Shown piece after piece: positions 1 to 9,643 of a stretch of 64,000 nucleotides of DNA; the first letter of the stretch is position 1, and each line of letters starts with the position of its first letter. Below the pieces are notes generated by a model. The model ran no database searches and had not been told where the DNA came from. It saw nothing but the letters and a program-made list of their open reading frames with translations. The stretch is from an uncultured Erysipelotrichaceae bacterium (GTDB lineage: Bacteria; Bacillota_I; Bacilli_A; Erysipelotrichales; Erysipelotrichaceae). Where the stretch lies: positions 80,638 to 144,637 of the forward strand of contig CANOSP010000002.1 of the NCBI GenBank assembly GCA_947569705.1, read 5' to 3'. Position numbers and translations under genes: made by a program.

Positions 1-2
1 TA

Positions 3-947
3 TGGCTGTCCTGTGAGGAAGCGATCGAGGTTTGGTGCGAACGCTATGCGGATATTTATCCGATGGCAGTCAATACCGATTTAGGAAAGATCGATACTCC
101 GCTCTATGAAGCGAATGAGTGCAAAACGGCAAAACAAACGATTGACAAACCGAAAGTCATCATACCGGTATTCCCCGGGCAAAACTGCGAATACGACACG
201 ATGCAGCAATTTACCCGTGCCGGCGCCGACGCTGAAATTTATGTCTTTAACAATCTGAATGTGGCATCAATCGAACGCAGTATCAATGAATTAAGCAGTA
301 AAATTGCCGATGCGCAAATACTGATGCTGGTAGGCGGCTTCTCCAGCGGTGATGAACCGGACGGAAGCGGTAAATTCATCGCCAGCGTATTGAAAAATCC
401 AAAGGTCAACACAGCGATCCAAACACTGTTGAAAAATGACGGTTTGATTTTGGGTATCTGTAACGGATTCCAAGCCCTAATCAAATCCGGACTGTTGCCG
501 TATGGTGATATTGAGAAGCTGAACGAAGCTTCACCGACCTTGTTTAGAAATGACATCAATCGTCACGTATCCCATATCGCATATACACGAGTGGCTTCCA
601 ATAAATCACCGTGGTTATCTTCCTTCAAACCGGGCAAACAGCACAGCGTTGCGATGAGTCACGGCGAGGGAAAATTCGTCTGTGATGAAGAAACAGCCAA
701 AAAGCTGTTCGAAAACGGACAGGTTGCGACACAGTATGTGGATCTTGACGGTGATCCGACGATGAACGGACGCTATAATCTCAACGGCAGTACTTTGGCA
801 ATCGAAGGTATCACAAGTGAGGACGGACGCATTCTCGGTAAAATGGGACATTGTGAACGATATGAGGACGGTTTGTTCCAAAATATTGAAGGTGATAAAC
901 TTCAAAGCATTATCGAAAACGGTGTAAATTACTTCAAAAAGAAATAA
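3..947 (+). CDS. purL: Phosphoribosylformylglycinamidine synthase, C-terminal part (5' end outside window)
   Basis: The frame is open from the first bases of the window, so this is the end of a longer gene and not a free-standing PurQ. About 314 residues are visible. They cover the glutaminase domain, which releases ammonia from glutamine for the FGAR to FGAM step of purine synthesis. The domain begins near VIIPVFPGQNCEYD. The nucleophile Cys is in LGICNGFQ (codon near base 459) and the His-containing end is MGHCERYEDG. The missing upstream part should hold the synthetase domains, as in the fused clostridial and gamma-proteobacterial PurL type (family knowledge). An internal ATG at 63 is not a convincing start because it has no ribosome site and the homologous sequence continues upstream. 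It is followed 15 bp later by purF. Confidence 0.93.
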   Translation, partial: WLSCEEAIEVWCERYADIYPMAVNTDLGKIDTPLYEANECKTAKQTIDKPKVIIPVFPGQNCEYDTMQQFTRAGADAEIYVFNNLNVASIERSINELSSKIADAQILMLVGGFSSGDEPDGSGKFIASVLKNPKVNTAIQTLLKNDGLILGICNGFQALIKSGLLPYGDIEKLNEASPTLFRNDINRHVSHIAYTRVASNKSPWLSSFKPGKQHSVAMSHGEGKFVCDEETAKKLFENGQVATQYVDLDGDPTMNGRYNLNGSTLAIEGITSEDGRILGKMGHCERYEDGLFQNIEGDKLQSIIENGVNYFKKK

Positions 948-962
948 AGGAGAAGCAAAGCT

Positions 963-2393
963 ATGGAAATGGAAAATGATTATTTAACAGCGAATAAAAT
1001 CAATGAGGAATGCGGTGTCTTCGGTATTTATAATGTATCCGATCAAGCAGCGTCCATGACCTATTTCGGTCTGCATGCGCTTCAGCATCGCGGACAGGAA
1101 GCAGCCGGAATTGCGGCAAGCGACGGTGAAACGATCACCTGTTATAAAGATAAAGGATTATTGACAGAGGTATTTAATCCGCAGATTATCGAGCGTCTTC
1201 CCGGTAAACATGCACTGGGACATGTACGCTATTCAAAAGAAGATTCCAATCAGATAGAAAATGTACAGCCGATTATGGTCAGAGCGCATACCGGGCATTT
1301 TGCGGTCGCTCATAACGGTCAAATCGTCAATGCCAAAGAATTAAAAGAAGAGCTTGAAGTCATGGGAAGCATTTTTCAAGGTGAAAGTGACAGTGAGATG
1401 TTAGCACATTGGATTCAGCGCGAAAGCGGCAGCTTTGTGGAAAAAATCATGAAGGCATGTCGTCATTTAGAGGGTGCGTTCGCCTTTATCATCATGACAA
1501 AGGACTGCATGTATGCGGTAAGAGATCATAACGGTCTGCGCCCCTTGGCAATCGCAGCCTTAGAAGACGGCGGCTATTGTGTCAGCTCAGAAACATGTGC
1601 TTTCGATATAGTCGGTGCTAAGTATATCCGCGATGTAGAACCGGGCGAAATCATCCGTATTGCCGATGATGGCGGTGAACCGCAGAAAAGCTTCTTTTAT
1701 ACAAATCAAACGCAAAAGAAAATGTGTGCGATGGAATATATCTACTTTGCCCGTCCGGATTCAACCATTGACGGCATCAATGTACACACAGCGCGTCGCT
1801 TATCAGGTCGTGCATTAGCGAAAATGGAAGATGTGGAAGGCGATATTGTGATCGGTGTGCCTGATTCTTCATTATCTGCCGCAATCGGTTTCTCAGAGGA
1901 AAGCGGTCTTCCGTATGAAATCGGCTTGATTAAAAATCGCTACGTCGGACGTACTTTCATTCAGCCGACTCAAAAACAAAGAGAACGCGGAGTCCGCATG
2001 AAGCTGTCTGCGATTCGCAGTATTGTACAAGGCAAGCGCGTCTTTATGATTGATGACTCGATTGTCCGCGGTACTACTTCAAAGCGCATCGTTCAGCTGT
2101 TAAAGGAAGCCGGTGCCACTGAGGTACACGTGCGTATCGCTTCACCGAATTTCCGTTGTCCTTGTTTCTACGGAGTAGATACCTCTACTTATGATGAGTT
2201 GATTTCCGCTCATCTGTCAACCGAAGAAGTATGTAAATTCATCAACGCCGATTCATTGCGTTTCTTAGAAATCGATCAGATGAAAAAAGCATTCGGTACC
2301 CCGGATCTTTGTGTTTCCTGCTTCGACGGCGTCTATCCGACCAAGCTGTTCAGCTATGGGGAAATTTTAGAAAAGGAGAAAAATCATGAGTGA
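963..2393 (+). CDS. purF: Amidophosphoribosyltransferase
   Basis: This enzyme catalyses the first committed step of purine synthesis, PRPP plus glutamine to phosphoribosylamine. The product has 476 residues, the usual length. The N-terminal nucleophile is Cys17 in EECGVFGI, after a short propeptide that is expected to be removed. The PRPP-binding signature [14 protein letters not shown] lies in the C-terminal half. Cysteines in [16 protein letters not shown] and DLCVSCFDG match the four ligands of the [4Fe-4S] cluster in the Bacillus-type enzyme, which implies oxygen-sensitive stability (family knowledge). A strong AAAGGAG precedes the start. The 3' end overlaps purM by 8 bp. Confidence 0.97.
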   Translation: MEMENDYLTANKINEECGVFGIYNVSDQAASMTYFGLHALQHRGQEAAGIAASDGETITCYKDKGLLTEVFNPQIIERLPGKHALGHVRYSKEDSNQIENVQPIMVRAHTGHFAVAHNGQIVNAKELKEELEVMGSIFQGESDSEMLAHWIQRESGSFVEKIMKACRHLEGAFAFIIMTKDCMYAVRDHNGLRPLAIAALEDGGYCVSSETCAFDIVGAKYIRDVEPGEIIRIADDGGEPQKSFFYTNQTQKKMCAMEYIYFARPDSTIDGINVHTARRLSGRALAKMEDVEGDIVIGVPDSSLSAAIGFSEESGLPYEIGLIKNRYVGRTFIQPTQKQRERGVRMKLSAIRSIVQGKRVFMIDDSIVRGTTSKRIVQLLKEAGATEVHVRIASPNFRCPCFYGVDTSTYDELISAHLSTEEVCKFINADSLRFLEIDQMKKAFGTPDLCVSCFDGVYPTKLFSYGEILEKEKNHE

Positions 2394-3417
2394 TAAATAT
2401 CGTGAAGCCGGTGTTGATTTAGAAGCCGGATATGAAAGTGTACGTTTAATTAAAAGCCACGTGGCACGTACTAAGGTAAAGGGCGCAATGGATTCCATCG
2501 GTGCTTTCGGCGGCATGTTTGATTTAAGTCAATTAGGCTTAAAGGAACCGGTGCTTGTATCCGGAACTGACGGTGTTGGTACCAAATTAATGATGGCATT
2601 TGAAATGGATCGCCACGATACTGTCGGTGTTGATGCGGTGGCAATGTGTGTCAACGATGTGCTGGTACAAGGCGCAATGCCGATTTTCTTCTTAGATTAT
2701 TTGGCAGTCGGCAAAAACGAACCGAAGCGCATTGAACAGCTTGTTAAGGGTGTAGCTGACGGCTGTGTACAGGCAGAATGTGCCTTGATCGGCGGCGAAA
2801 CGGCAGAAATGCCTGATATGTACGCTCATAATCATTATGATATTGCCGGTTTCTGTGTCGGTGCTGTTGAAAAAAGCAAGCTGTTAGACGGACAATCCAC
2901 AAAAAGCGGACAGGTTCTCATCGGCTTGCCGAGCAGCGGCGTTCACAGCAACGGTTTTTCACTGGTGCGAAAAGTTTTATTCAAAGATGCGAAACTGAAT
3001 CCGCATGATCGCTTTGAAGCTTTGGACAATGAAGTATTGGGCGATGTGTTACTGACACCGACCCGCATTTATGTAAAAACGATCAAGCATTTGTTAAAGC
3101 ATATCAATATTAAGGGCATGAGTCATATAACCGGCGGCGGTTTCTATGAAAATGTACCGCGTATGTTGCAGGAAGGACAAGGCGTTACAATCAATATGAA
3201 TTCCTTCCCAAGACCGAAAATATTTGATTTTATTGCCGAAACAGGAAAGATTGAAGGCAATGAAATGGCAAATGTATTCAATATGGGAATCGGCTTTATC
3301 CTAGCTGTGGAAAGTGAAGATGTCGATGAAACGATGAAACAGCTGGCAGCGCTTAATGAGCCTGCATATATCATCGGTGAAATAACCGACAGCGGAAGCG
3401 TTGATCTCGTATGGTAA
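2386..3417 (+). CDS. purM: Phosphoribosylformylglycinamidine cyclo-ligase (AIR synthetase)
   Basis: The enzyme closes the imidazole ring, FGAM to AIR, using ATP. The 343-residue length is typical. Visible signatures are [11 protein letters not shown] near residue 60, [11 protein letters not shown] in the middle, and [13 protein letters not shown] and [16 protein letters not shown] in the C-terminal half, all characteristic of PurM. The start ATG lies within the last codons of purF, behind AAAAGGAGAAAAATC. The end overlaps purN by 7 bp, so the genes look translationally coupled. Confidence 0.97.
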   Translation: MSDKYREAGVDLEAGYESVRLIKSHVARTKVKGAMDSIGAFGGMFDLSQLGLKEPVLVSGTDGVGTKLMMAFEMDRHDTVGVDAVAMCVNDVLVQGAMPIFFLDYLAVGKNEPKRIEQLVKGVADGCVQAECALIGGETAEMPDMYAHNHYDIAGFCVGAVEKSKLLDGQSTKSGQVLIGLPSSGVHSNGFSLVRKVLFKDAKLNPHDRFEALDNEVLGDVLLTPTRIYVKTIKHLLKHINIKGMSHITGGGFYENVPRMLQEGQGVTINMNSFPRPKIFDFIAETGKIEGNEMANVFNMGIGFILAVESEDVDETMKQLAALNEPAYIIGEITDSGSVDLVW

Positions 3418-4004
3418 ATTTGGCAGTATTTGCGAGCGGCAACGGATCGAATTTTGAGAATATCGTACAGGCTTTGCTTAGCGGCAAGATCACGGAAGCG
3501 ACATGTAAGCTTTTGGTTGTAGACAAGGAACATGCATATGCATGTGAACGGGCAAAAAAACTGAATATTCCTTATTTATATGTGAATCCGAAAGCTTATG
3601 CAAATAAAGCAGAATATGAGACTTTTATCCTCTCAAAGCTGCGGGAATATGAAATTGATCTGATAGTACTTGCCGGCTATATGCGCTTTATCGGCGAAGT
3701 ATTGCTTCAGGCGTTTCCGTATCGGATCATGAATCTGCATCCGGCTTATCTGCCGCAGTTTCCCGGCGCTCACAGTATTCAAGATGCGTTCGAGGCAAAG
3801 GTCAGCTATACCGGAGTCACCGTACATTATGTCGATGAAGGTGTCGATACCGGAGAAATTATCTATCAGGAAAAGCTGACGATTGATCCGACATGGTCAC
3901 TGGAAACTTTAGAGGAACATGTACATGCCTTGGAGTATGAACTGTTTCCCAAAGCGATTCAAATGGTTGTAGATAAAATTAAAAAAGAAGGAGAATCAGT
4001 ATGA
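3411..4004 (+). CDS. purN: Phosphoribosylglycinamide formyltransferase
   Basis: Transfers the formyl group of 10-formyl-THF to GAR. The 197-residue length is typical. The glycine-rich start [11 protein letters not shown] binds the phosphoribosyl moiety. The active-site region contains LAGYMRFIG, then [15 protein letters not shown] and [16 protein letters not shown], with the conserved Asn-His and Asp of the family. The gene ends with TGA inside the first codon of purH, showing that TGA is a normal stop in this genome. The cofactor could come from Fhs, encoded at 12315-13985. Confidence 0.97.
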   Translation: MVNLAVFASGNGSNFENIVQALLSGKITEATCKLLVVDKEHAYACERAKKLNIPYLYVNPKAYANKAEYETFILSKLREYEIDLIVLAGYMRFIGEVLLQAFPYRIMNLHPAYLPQFPGAHSIQDAFEAKVSYTGVTVHYVDEGVDTGEIIYQEKLTIDPTWSLETLEEHVHALEYELFPKAIQMVVDKIKKEGESV

Positions 4005-5533
4005 AACGAGCATTGGTAAGTGTTTCTGATAAAACGAATCTGGTTGAATTTGTTTCCGGTCTTGCGGAACTCGGCTATGAAATCATTTCTACAGGCGGCA
4101 CCAAAAAGACTTTAGAAGCCGCAGGAATTTCCACGATTTCCATTTCTGATGTGACCGGCTTTCCGGAAATTATGGACGGACGCGTAAAGACACTGCATCC
4201 GAATGTACACGGTGCTTTGTTATGTGTCAGAGATAATGAAACGCATGTACAGGCATTAAAGGATCATGACATTGATTATATCGATCTTGTATGTGTCAAT
4301 CTGTATCCGTTTAAGGAAACAGTACAAAAACAAGGGGTTTCTCATGAGGAAATCATCGAGAACATCGACATCGGCGGTCCTTCCATGTTGCGAAGTGCTT
4401 CTAAAAACTATCGTTATATTCCGGTGATCTGTGATCCGAACGATTATGATGCCGTATTAAAGGAACTGCGTGAACAAGGAGAAACCAATCTTGATACAAG
4501 AGAAGCCTTGGCTGCCAAGGTATTCCGCCATACCGCTCGCTATGATGCGATGATTGCGGATTATCTGACAAAGAAAACCGGAGAGAAATTCCCGGAAAGC
4601 TATACAATGACCTTTGATAAAGTGCAGGATCTGCGCTACGGTGAAAATCCGCATCAGGAAGCTGCCTTCTATCAGAATATGAAACCGCAGTATTCGTTGG
4701 CAAATGCCAAACAGCTTCACGGCAAGGAGCTTTCCTATAATAATATTCAAGACGGAAACGCCGCGATTGAGATCTTAAAAGAATTCAGCGGACAGTGTGC
4801 CGTAGTCGGTTTGAAACATATGAATCCGTGCGGTGTCGGTATCGGTAAAACGATTGAAGATGCATGGGATAAAGCATATGAAGCAGATCCGGTTTCCATC
4901 TTCGGCGGTATTGTCGCTATGAACGAGGAAGTCAATGAAGCAGTTGCACAAAAACTCTCTAAGATCTTCCTTGAAATCATTATTGCGCCGTCATTCAGTG
5001 ATGAAGCATTCGCAATCTTGTCTCAGAAGAAAAACATTCGTTTGATGACATTAGATACCACATTAGAGCCAAGCACATCCTTGAAAGTGACCAATGTCAA
5101 CGATGGTTTATTGGTTCAGGATATTGATGCGAAAAATATTACGGCACAAGATCTCACCTGTGTGACAAAACGTCAACCGAGTGAAGCGGAAATTGAACAG
5201 CTGTTATTCGCTTGGAAAGTTGTAAAGCATGTGAAATCCAATGCGATCGTATTAGTAAAAGACAATATGACAATCGGTGTCGGTGCCGGACAGATGAACC
5301 GTGTCGGTGCCGCTAAAATAGCGATTGAACAGGCGCAGGATAAAGCAACCGGATCAGTAATGGGTTCCGATGCTTTCTTCCCGATGCCGGATACGGTAGA
5401 AGCAGCCGCAAAGGCAGGCGTTACCGCAATTATTCAGCCGGGTGGCTCCATCAAAGATCAGTTATCGGTAGATGAATGCGACAAGCATGGTATTGCGATG
5501 GTCTATACCGGTATTCGTCATTTCAAACATTAA
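4001..5533 (+). CDS. purH: Bifunctional AICAR transformylase / IMP cyclohydrolase
   Basis: Carries out the last two steps to IMP. The product has 510 residues. The N-terminal MGS-like IMP cyclohydrolase domain starts with RALVSVSDKTNLVEF and contains the STGGTKK and GRVKTLHP motifs. The C-terminal transformylase domain has LRYGENPHQEAA, GLKHMNPCGVG and the catalytic-region sequence SDAFFPMPD. It is the last gene of the visible pur operon and is followed by an intrinsic terminator at 5655-5693. purD is not in this operon but sits with fhs at 12315-15230 on the other strand. Confidence 0.97.
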   Translation: MKRALVSVSDKTNLVEFVSGLAELGYEIISTGGTKKTLEAAGISTISISDVTGFPEIMDGRVKTLHPNVHGALLCVRDNETHVQALKDHDIDYIDLVCVNLYPFKETVQKQGVSHEEIIENIDIGGPSMLRSASKNYRYIPVICDPNDYDAVLKELREQGETNLDTREALAAKVFRHTARYDAMIADYLTKKTGEKFPESYTMTFDKVQDLRYGENPHQEAAFYQNMKPQYSLANAKQLHGKELSYNNIQDGNAAIEILKEFSGQCAVVGLKHMNPCGVGIGKTIEDAWDKAYEADPVSIFGGIVAMNEEVNEAVAQKLSKIFLEIIIAPSFSDEAFAILSQKKNIRLMTLDTTLEPSTSLKVTNVNDGLLVQDIDAKNITAQDLTCVTKRQPSEAEIEQLLFAWKVVKHVKSNAIVLVKDNMTIGVGAGQMNRVGAAKIAIEQAQDKATGSVMGSDAFFPMPDTVEAAAKAGVTAIIQPGGSIKDQLSVDECDKHGIAMVYTGIRHFKH

Positions 5534-5654
5534 GCTTGAAGACTCAGCGTATTTAACAAACAGCAACTAAGCATCTTGGATTTTTATTGATCTCTTATAA
5601 TATAAGGAAGTGTGATCAGTCGTAAGAGGTTACGATAAACAATCTATATTCATG

Positions 5655-5693
5655 AAAAGCTAAAGTCAGCGATTTTCGGCTTTAGTTTTTTTC
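5655..5693 (+). terminator. Intrinsic terminator downstream of purH
   Basis: The stem CTAAAG/CTTTAG (5660-5665 with 5680-5685), extended by G-T and C-G pairs, is followed by a run of seven T. It lies about 120 bp after the purH stop and would end the pur operon transcript. Confidence 0.75.
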
Positions 5694-5790
5694 TTGCCTT
5701 CAGATGTGCAAAGCCATTTCCCAAATAAAGGAAGTCGGAAAAGGATACCCAAGCGAAAGAAAAAATGATATAATTGAAAAAGGTGATAAT

Positions 5791-6567
5791 ATGCAAAATT
5801 CCATATTTAAAGACTGGAATATCGGTAAATGGATCATGAATATCTTCGTGGTGCTTATAACTGTTGCGATACTTTCTGTATTTATCAATCCGTTGTTTGC
5901 GCTCGGTTATATTATAATGTTGGTCATTCATGAGAGCGGACATATCATCAGTGCCAAAAGCTATGGCGCTCAGGTACGCTTCGGCGGCTTTACTCCATTC
6001 GGTGCGTATATTCAAATACTTGATCAAACAACTGTGAAAGAAAATGCCGTCATCGCTATGAGCGGTCCGCTGTTTGGTTTATTGAATGCACTCATCTATT
6101 TCTTTTTGTTTTATTTTTTGAACAACCAAACATTTCTGTGGCTGAGTTTCTTTGCGGGTATTGTATCACTTATGAATCTTTTGCCCTTAAACCCCTTTGA
6201 CGGCGGAAAGGTGATCTCCGGAACTTACTATTATTTTCCGTTGATTCTGATTCCCATTGTGATCTACAGTATCATTGTTTTTACAGATGATCAATACATG
6301 ATTTATGCGCAGATTTTGATCATTCTCTATATTATACATGATGTATTAAAAATGCGTCGTGCCAATCGCTTGGAGCGCATCTTTCATATCGGACATGAAT
6401 GCAAAGCAGCGATTTTTATTGTCTATTTGTCAGTGACTGTGTTATTAAGCGGATTGATGATTGTTATGTCGATGGAGTATCGAGATGTACTGCTTCCTCA
6501 GATTGTTATACCTGATGAATTTACGGAGCTGATCAATTTTTTGAAAAATTTTTTTGCGGGTCGCTGA
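5791..6567 (+). CDS. Site-2-protease-like M50 zinc metalloprotease (membrane)
   Basis: A polytopic membrane protein of 258 residues. The zinc motif HESGH is at residues 47-51 inside the second hydrophobic segment. The second M50 signature, NLLPLNPFDGGK, with the third ligand Asp, follows in a later helix. Five or six membrane segments are visible. The start at 5791 is preferred over an upstream in-frame ATG at 5704 because it has AAAGGTG 6 bp upstream and because the upstream residues are hydrophilic and not family-like. A TATAAT box at 5769-5774 lies just before it. It is a single gene between two transcription units. Its substrate cannot be inferred; relatives include RseP/SpoIVFB-type intramembrane proteases and small house-keeping M50 proteins. 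Confidence 0.85.
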   Translation: MQNSIFKDWNIGKWIMNIFVVLITVAILSVFINPLFALGYIIMLVIHESGHIISAKSYGAQVRFGGFTPFGAYIQILDQTTVKENAVIAMSGPLFGLLNALIYFFLFYFLNNQTFLWLSFFAGIVSLMNLLPLNPFDGGKVISGTYYYFPLILIPIVIYSIIVFTDDQYMIYAQILIILYIIHDVLKMRRANRLERIFHIGHECKAAIFIVYLSVTVLLSGLMIVMSMEYRDVLLPQIVIPDEFTELINFLKNFFAGR

Positions 6568-6985
6568 TGATCGAAAAGTAAGCTTTCTTAAGTCTTACAC
6601 AAAGCACTAAAAAGCAGAAAAGCATTTTATCTTTAAAGCAATTACGGTAATGATACTACATGCGTATATTTGTTAAGAAAACATTGAACTGTGTTTTATC
6701 GCTTTTGGTAAAACGGTTACATTCACAATTAAGCAATGTTAGCTAAAATAGCAAAAAAGCGCATAACAATCGCATATTTATTCATTCACTGAACAAAGCA
6801 CAGTAGATACTGCTTGTTATAAAACGGAATGTTTTCACAATAGGTCTATGACGTTTAAATACTTATGAATCTTTGAAAAACGGCGATTCTATAGGCCTAG
6901 ATAATATTACAAAAATCAATTCATGTATAAACTAAAGCATAACGGTATAAAATAGGTGATAGAAGGCGTGCAAAAAAAAGAAAGT
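6568..6985. other. Gene-free, A+T-rich spacer
   Basis: There is no reading frame with a ribosome site in about 420 bp. The only structured element seen is one copy of the 17-bp palindrome described separately (6739-6755). No clear intrinsic terminator for the M50 gene is visible. Confidence 0.5.
6739..6755. repeat. Solitary copy of the TTNNCTAWWWTAGNNAA palindrome
   Basis: TTAGCTAAAATAGCAAA matches the element that is repeated about 20 times at 32134-33589. This copy lies about 230 bp upstream of the promoter of the 3D-domain lipoprotein gene. It suggests that the element is recognised by a diffusible factor. Confidence 0.55.
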
Positions 6986-7014
6986 TTGACAAGCTGAAAT
7001 TCATATGATAGAAT
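6986..7014 (+). promoter_or_regulatory. SigA-type promoter of the 3D-domain lipoprotein gene
   Basis: A consensus TTGACA (6986-6991) is followed by a 17-bp spacer and TAGAAT (7009-7014). The start codon is 30 bp downstream behind AAGGAGG. Confidence 0.8.
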
Positions 7015-7043
7015 AAGCGACGTGCCGTAAAAGGAGGAAATTT

Positions 7044-7829
7044 ATGAAACTGAAAAGAATAAGTGCTTTTCTGATCATGGTTTTCGCTCTTTCCGGATGT
7101 GCCGGTGACATGTCCGCAGACGGAGCAATGGTTAATACCAATCCGGTATCTAATACCGTGATATCAAAACTGACACAAAGAGAAAACGAATTATTATCTC
7201 TGCATATGGGAAATCAACCTAATACTTCATTGAAAAATGAAGTGAGAACATATGCGACAGCGAAAAAGTTAAACAAAAAGCTAATCCAAGAAGATTCGGT
7301 AAAGGATGTGTTCCAAATGCTTGCGGATACCAGCAAGGCGGAACAGTATCAGGCACCCGAACCTGAACCGGAAATCGAAGCTGTAGAAGTGAATACCGTG
7401 CAGGAAGAACCTGCGGTATCGGCAGATGCGGCTTTTGAGATCAAAACAACGCTGTACGGTGTAGACTGTTATGGATGCAACGTCAGAGAAGATGGCACCG
7501 GTAATACAGCAGTTGGCGTTCAGCTGAATCCCGCTTGGGGAGTTATGCAGAGCGACGGTACTTGGCAAAGCGGTTTAACTTACGATGGTTATTATATTAT
7601 TGCGATGGATGCGAGCGTTCCGTTTTATTCGATCGTTGAAATTTCCAATCATGGATACAGCGGCATGGGTTTATCACCCGATCAGCCGATTAAATGTATT
7701 GTTCTCGATCGCGGCGGCGCGATTACCGGCAACCATGTCGATTTATATATCGGCAGTGAACAAAATGTGAATCTTATTAATTACGATGGATCCACTCCAA
7801 CGGCGAAAATACTCCGTTACGGCAAATAG
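7044..7829 (+). CDS. Lipoprotein with C-terminal 3D domain (putative peptidoglycan-active)
   Basis: The 261-residue protein begins with a lipoprotein signal peptide, with lipobox LSGC and the acylated Cys near residue 19. It is followed by a low-complexity linker rich in Glu and Pro (about residues 100-130). The C-terminal 100 residues are a 3D (Asp-Asp-Asp) double-psi barrel domain, with the pattern IVLDRGGAITGNHVDLYIGS and the conserved Asp residues. Relatives include the catalytic domain of MltA and the Bacillus YocH/YuiC/YabE proteins, which cleave or bind peptidoglycan (family knowledge). The location is the outer face of the membrane. The gene has its own consensus promoter and looks monocistronic. 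Confidence 0.8.
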   Translation: MKLKRISAFLIMVFALSGCAGDMSADGAMVNTNPVSNTVISKLTQRENELLSLHMGNQPNTSLKNEVRTYATAKKLNKKLIQEDSVKDVFQMLADTSKAEQYQAPEPEPEIEAVEVNTVQEEPAVSADAAFEIKTTLYGVDCYGCNVREDGTGNTAVGVQLNPAWGVMQSDGTWQSGLTYDGYYIIAMDASVPFYSIVEISNHGYSGMGLSPDQPIKCIVLDRGGAITGNHVDLYIGSEQNVNLINYDGSTPTAKILRYGK

Positions 7830-8053
7830 GGCACCCTATTACCCACCCCACTATTTATCTCCCTAATAGCTTTTTAATGAATTTCGCAGTGGATTGTTTT
7901 CGATGATCTCTACATTCTCCCCCAGAGTCTATGATTACAATCACTGCACCCGTATGATTATCTGTTTCCTGTATATAGCTAACAGGATCGATTTTAACAA
8001 TGCCAACCCCCCCCGGTATTTGTTTTAATCAGCGGATAATCATACAATCTATA
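7830..8053. other. Spacer with C-rich tracts and small hairpins
   Basis: Just after the stop lies AATAGG-GCAC-CCTATT (7826-7840), then CTATT/AATAG around a C-rich loop followed by CTTTTT (7851-7874), a weak terminator. Unusual C runs occur at about 7841-7850, 7920-7925 and 8006-8014. No reading frame with a ribosome site is seen. Confidence 0.45.
8020..8048 (+). promoter_or_regulatory. Candidate promoter of a small RNA
   Basis: TTGTTT (8020-8025), a 17-bp spacer and TACAAT (8043-8048) would start transcription at about 8054, at the foot of the first of three tandem hairpins. Confidence 0.5.
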
Positions 8054-8166
8054 TCAATCATTCTCCTCCAATAATGATTGATTGTTTTAAAAATGCACAG
8101 AACCTCCATACTGTGCATTTTTACCTTGTTTGATACATCATTCTAAAACGTATGATGTTTTTTTTC
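8054..8166 (+). ncRNA. Candidate small RNA with anti-Shine-Dalgarno loops
   Basis: Three consecutive perfect stems are seen. Stem 1 is ATCAATCATT/AATGATTGAT (8053-8062 with 8073-8082), with loop CTCCTCCAAT. Stem 2 is AAAAATGCACAG/CTGTGCATTTTT (8089-8100 with 8111-8122), with loop AACCTCCATA. Stem 3 is ACATCAT/ATGATGT (8135-8141 with 8152-8158), followed by seven or eight T, a good terminator. The two loops carry CCTCC, complementary to Shine-Dalgarno sequences. This is the layout of C-rich regulatory RNAs of Firmicutes such as LhrC and RsaE (family knowledge). Alternatively the hairpins are just tandem terminators after the lipoprotein gene. Confidence 0.5.
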
Positions 8167-8216
8167 ATTCTCAAGTATGCTTACTTATGTTAAAATATAT
8201 ACATGAGGCTGACAAA

Positions 8217-8792
8217 ATGAAAATGAAAATTAAAGAAATCATCGTGGTAGAGGGTAAGCATGATACGCAAAAGCTTCAATCCTGTCTTGATTGTGATACT
8301 TTAGAGACATCGGGCTGCCGTTTAACGAAGAATCATATCGAATTGATTCGGCAGCTGCAGCGAAAGCGCGGTGTGATTATCTTTACCGATCCCGATGTTC
8401 CGGGTGAAAAAATCCGCAGTGCAATTAATTCACAGGTTTCCGGCTGTAAAAATGCCTTTATTGAAAAGCGCAAGGCAAGAACGTCGAAGAAAGTCGGTGT
8501 TGAACATGCTTTGCCTCAGGATATACAAGAAGCATTGGCACATTTGATGACCTATGAACCAACGCATAAGGAATCAATTTCCCTGCAGGAGTTCCATGCA
8601 CTTGGCTTAAACGGGCAAACAAACAGCTCGCATTTGCGGGAAATGTTGGGAAATACCCTGTTTATAGGAAGATGCAATGCTAAGACTTTATGGAAACGAA
8701 TGAATATGTTAGGATTGACTAAAGAAGATGTTCAGCGGTTAATAGAACAAATCGCAGTGAATGAAACACAAGACAAAGGAAGTGTAAGATGA
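8217..8792 (+). CDS. rnmV: Ribonuclease M5
   Basis: RNase M5 performs final 5S rRNA maturation in low-GC Gram-positives. The 191-residue protein has an N-terminal Toprim domain with the acidic motif IVVEGKHDT and the DxD-like segment FTDPDVPGEKIR. The start is placed at 8217 behind GAGG rather than at the upstream frame opening (8130), which lies in the preceding terminator hairpin. A second ATG follows two codons later. The gene overlaps rsmA by 4 bp, as in the conserved rnmV-rsmA pair. It ends in TGA. Confidence 0.93.
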   Translation: MKMKIKEIIVVEGKHDTQKLQSCLDCDTLETSGCRLTKNHIELIRQLQRKRGVIIFTDPDVPGEKIRSAINSQVSGCKNAFIEKRKARTSKKVGVEHALPQDIQEALAHLMTYEPTHKESISLQEFHALGLNGQTNSSHLREMLGNTLFIGRCNAKTLWKRMNMLGLTKEDVQRLIEQIAVNETQDKGSVR

Positions 8793-9643
8793 TACAGAAA
8801 ATAGCGACTCCGTCAGGAACCAAAGCTGTTTTAGAGAAATACGATCTCTATGCCAAAAAGAATTACGGACAGAATTTCTTAATTGAATGCGGTATTGTTG
8901 AAAAAATTGCGCGTCATGCCGTAATCAGTAATCATTGTGCCGTGATTGAAATCGGACCGGGCATCGGTGCTTTAACGCAGTATTTATGTGAATATGCACA
9001 AAAAGTCATTGCCTTTGAAATTGATCAGCGCTTAGAGCCGGTTTTAAACGATAATCTTCGTGATTATGATAATTTCACTTTAGTAATGGAAGATTTCCTG
9101 AATGTCGATCTGAAGAAATATGTAAATCCGCTGTATGAAGCCGGATTAGACGTTGTAGTGGCCGCAAACCTGCCTTACTATATCACAACACCTATTCTGT
9201 TTCGTTTGTTTGAATACGGCGATGATATAAAGGCAATTACAGTTATGATGCAAAAAGAGGTTGCCGATCGCTTCAGTGCCGAAACAAATGCGAAGGATTA
9301 TAATGCGTTAAGTGTAATTACGCAATATCGCTGTGAGGTACAAAAAGTATGTAAGGTTCCTGCCAATGTATTTCAGCCGAAACCAAAGGTTGACAGTGCG
9401 GTATTACAGTTTCGTTTTCGCACCGATCCACCGCTGATTGATGAAGCTGCGTTTTTTGAATTAGTAAAGGAATGCTTCCGTCAAAGACGCAAAACTATAC
9501 TGAATAACTACGGAGAATATCTGGGAAATAAAGAAAAAGCCGGGGAAATACTGAATAAAGCAGGGATTTCACCGACAGCACGTGCGCAAAGTCTCGAACT
9601 TTCAGACTTTGTTCGTCTCTATGAGGTACAATATGAAAAATAA
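8789..9643 (+). CDS. rsmA: 16S rRNA (adenine1518/1519-N6)-dimethyltransferase
   Basis: RsmA (KsgA) dimethylates two adjacent adenines in the 3' hairpin of 16S rRNA during 30S assembly; its loss gives kasugamycin resistance (family knowledge). The product has 284 residues. The family opener KKNYGQNFLIE is followed by the SAM-binding motif EIGPGIGALT and the catalytic NLPYYITTP. The start overlaps the rnmV stop by 4 bp. The end overlaps ispE by 11 bp. Confidence 0.97.
   Translation: MIQKIATPSGTKAVLEKYDLYAKKNYGQNFLIECGIVEKIARHAVISNHCAVIEIGPGIGALTQYLCEYAQKVIAFEIDQRLEPVLNDNLRDYDNFTLVMEDFLNVDLKKYVNPLYEAGLDVVVAANLPYYITTPILFRLFEYGDDIKAITVMMQKEVADRFSAETNAKDYNALSVITQYRCEVQKVCKVPANVFQPKPKVDSAVLQFRFRTDPPLIDEAAFFELVKECFRQRRKTILNNYGEYLGNKEKAGEILNKAGISPTARAQSLELSDFVRLYEVQYEK

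Noticed and set aside
8053..8122. CsrB-like RNA on the minus strand with GGA loops
   Set aside because: Read in reverse the loops contain GGAGG, but there is no good reverse promoter or terminator, and the plus strand has both. No csrA is in the window.
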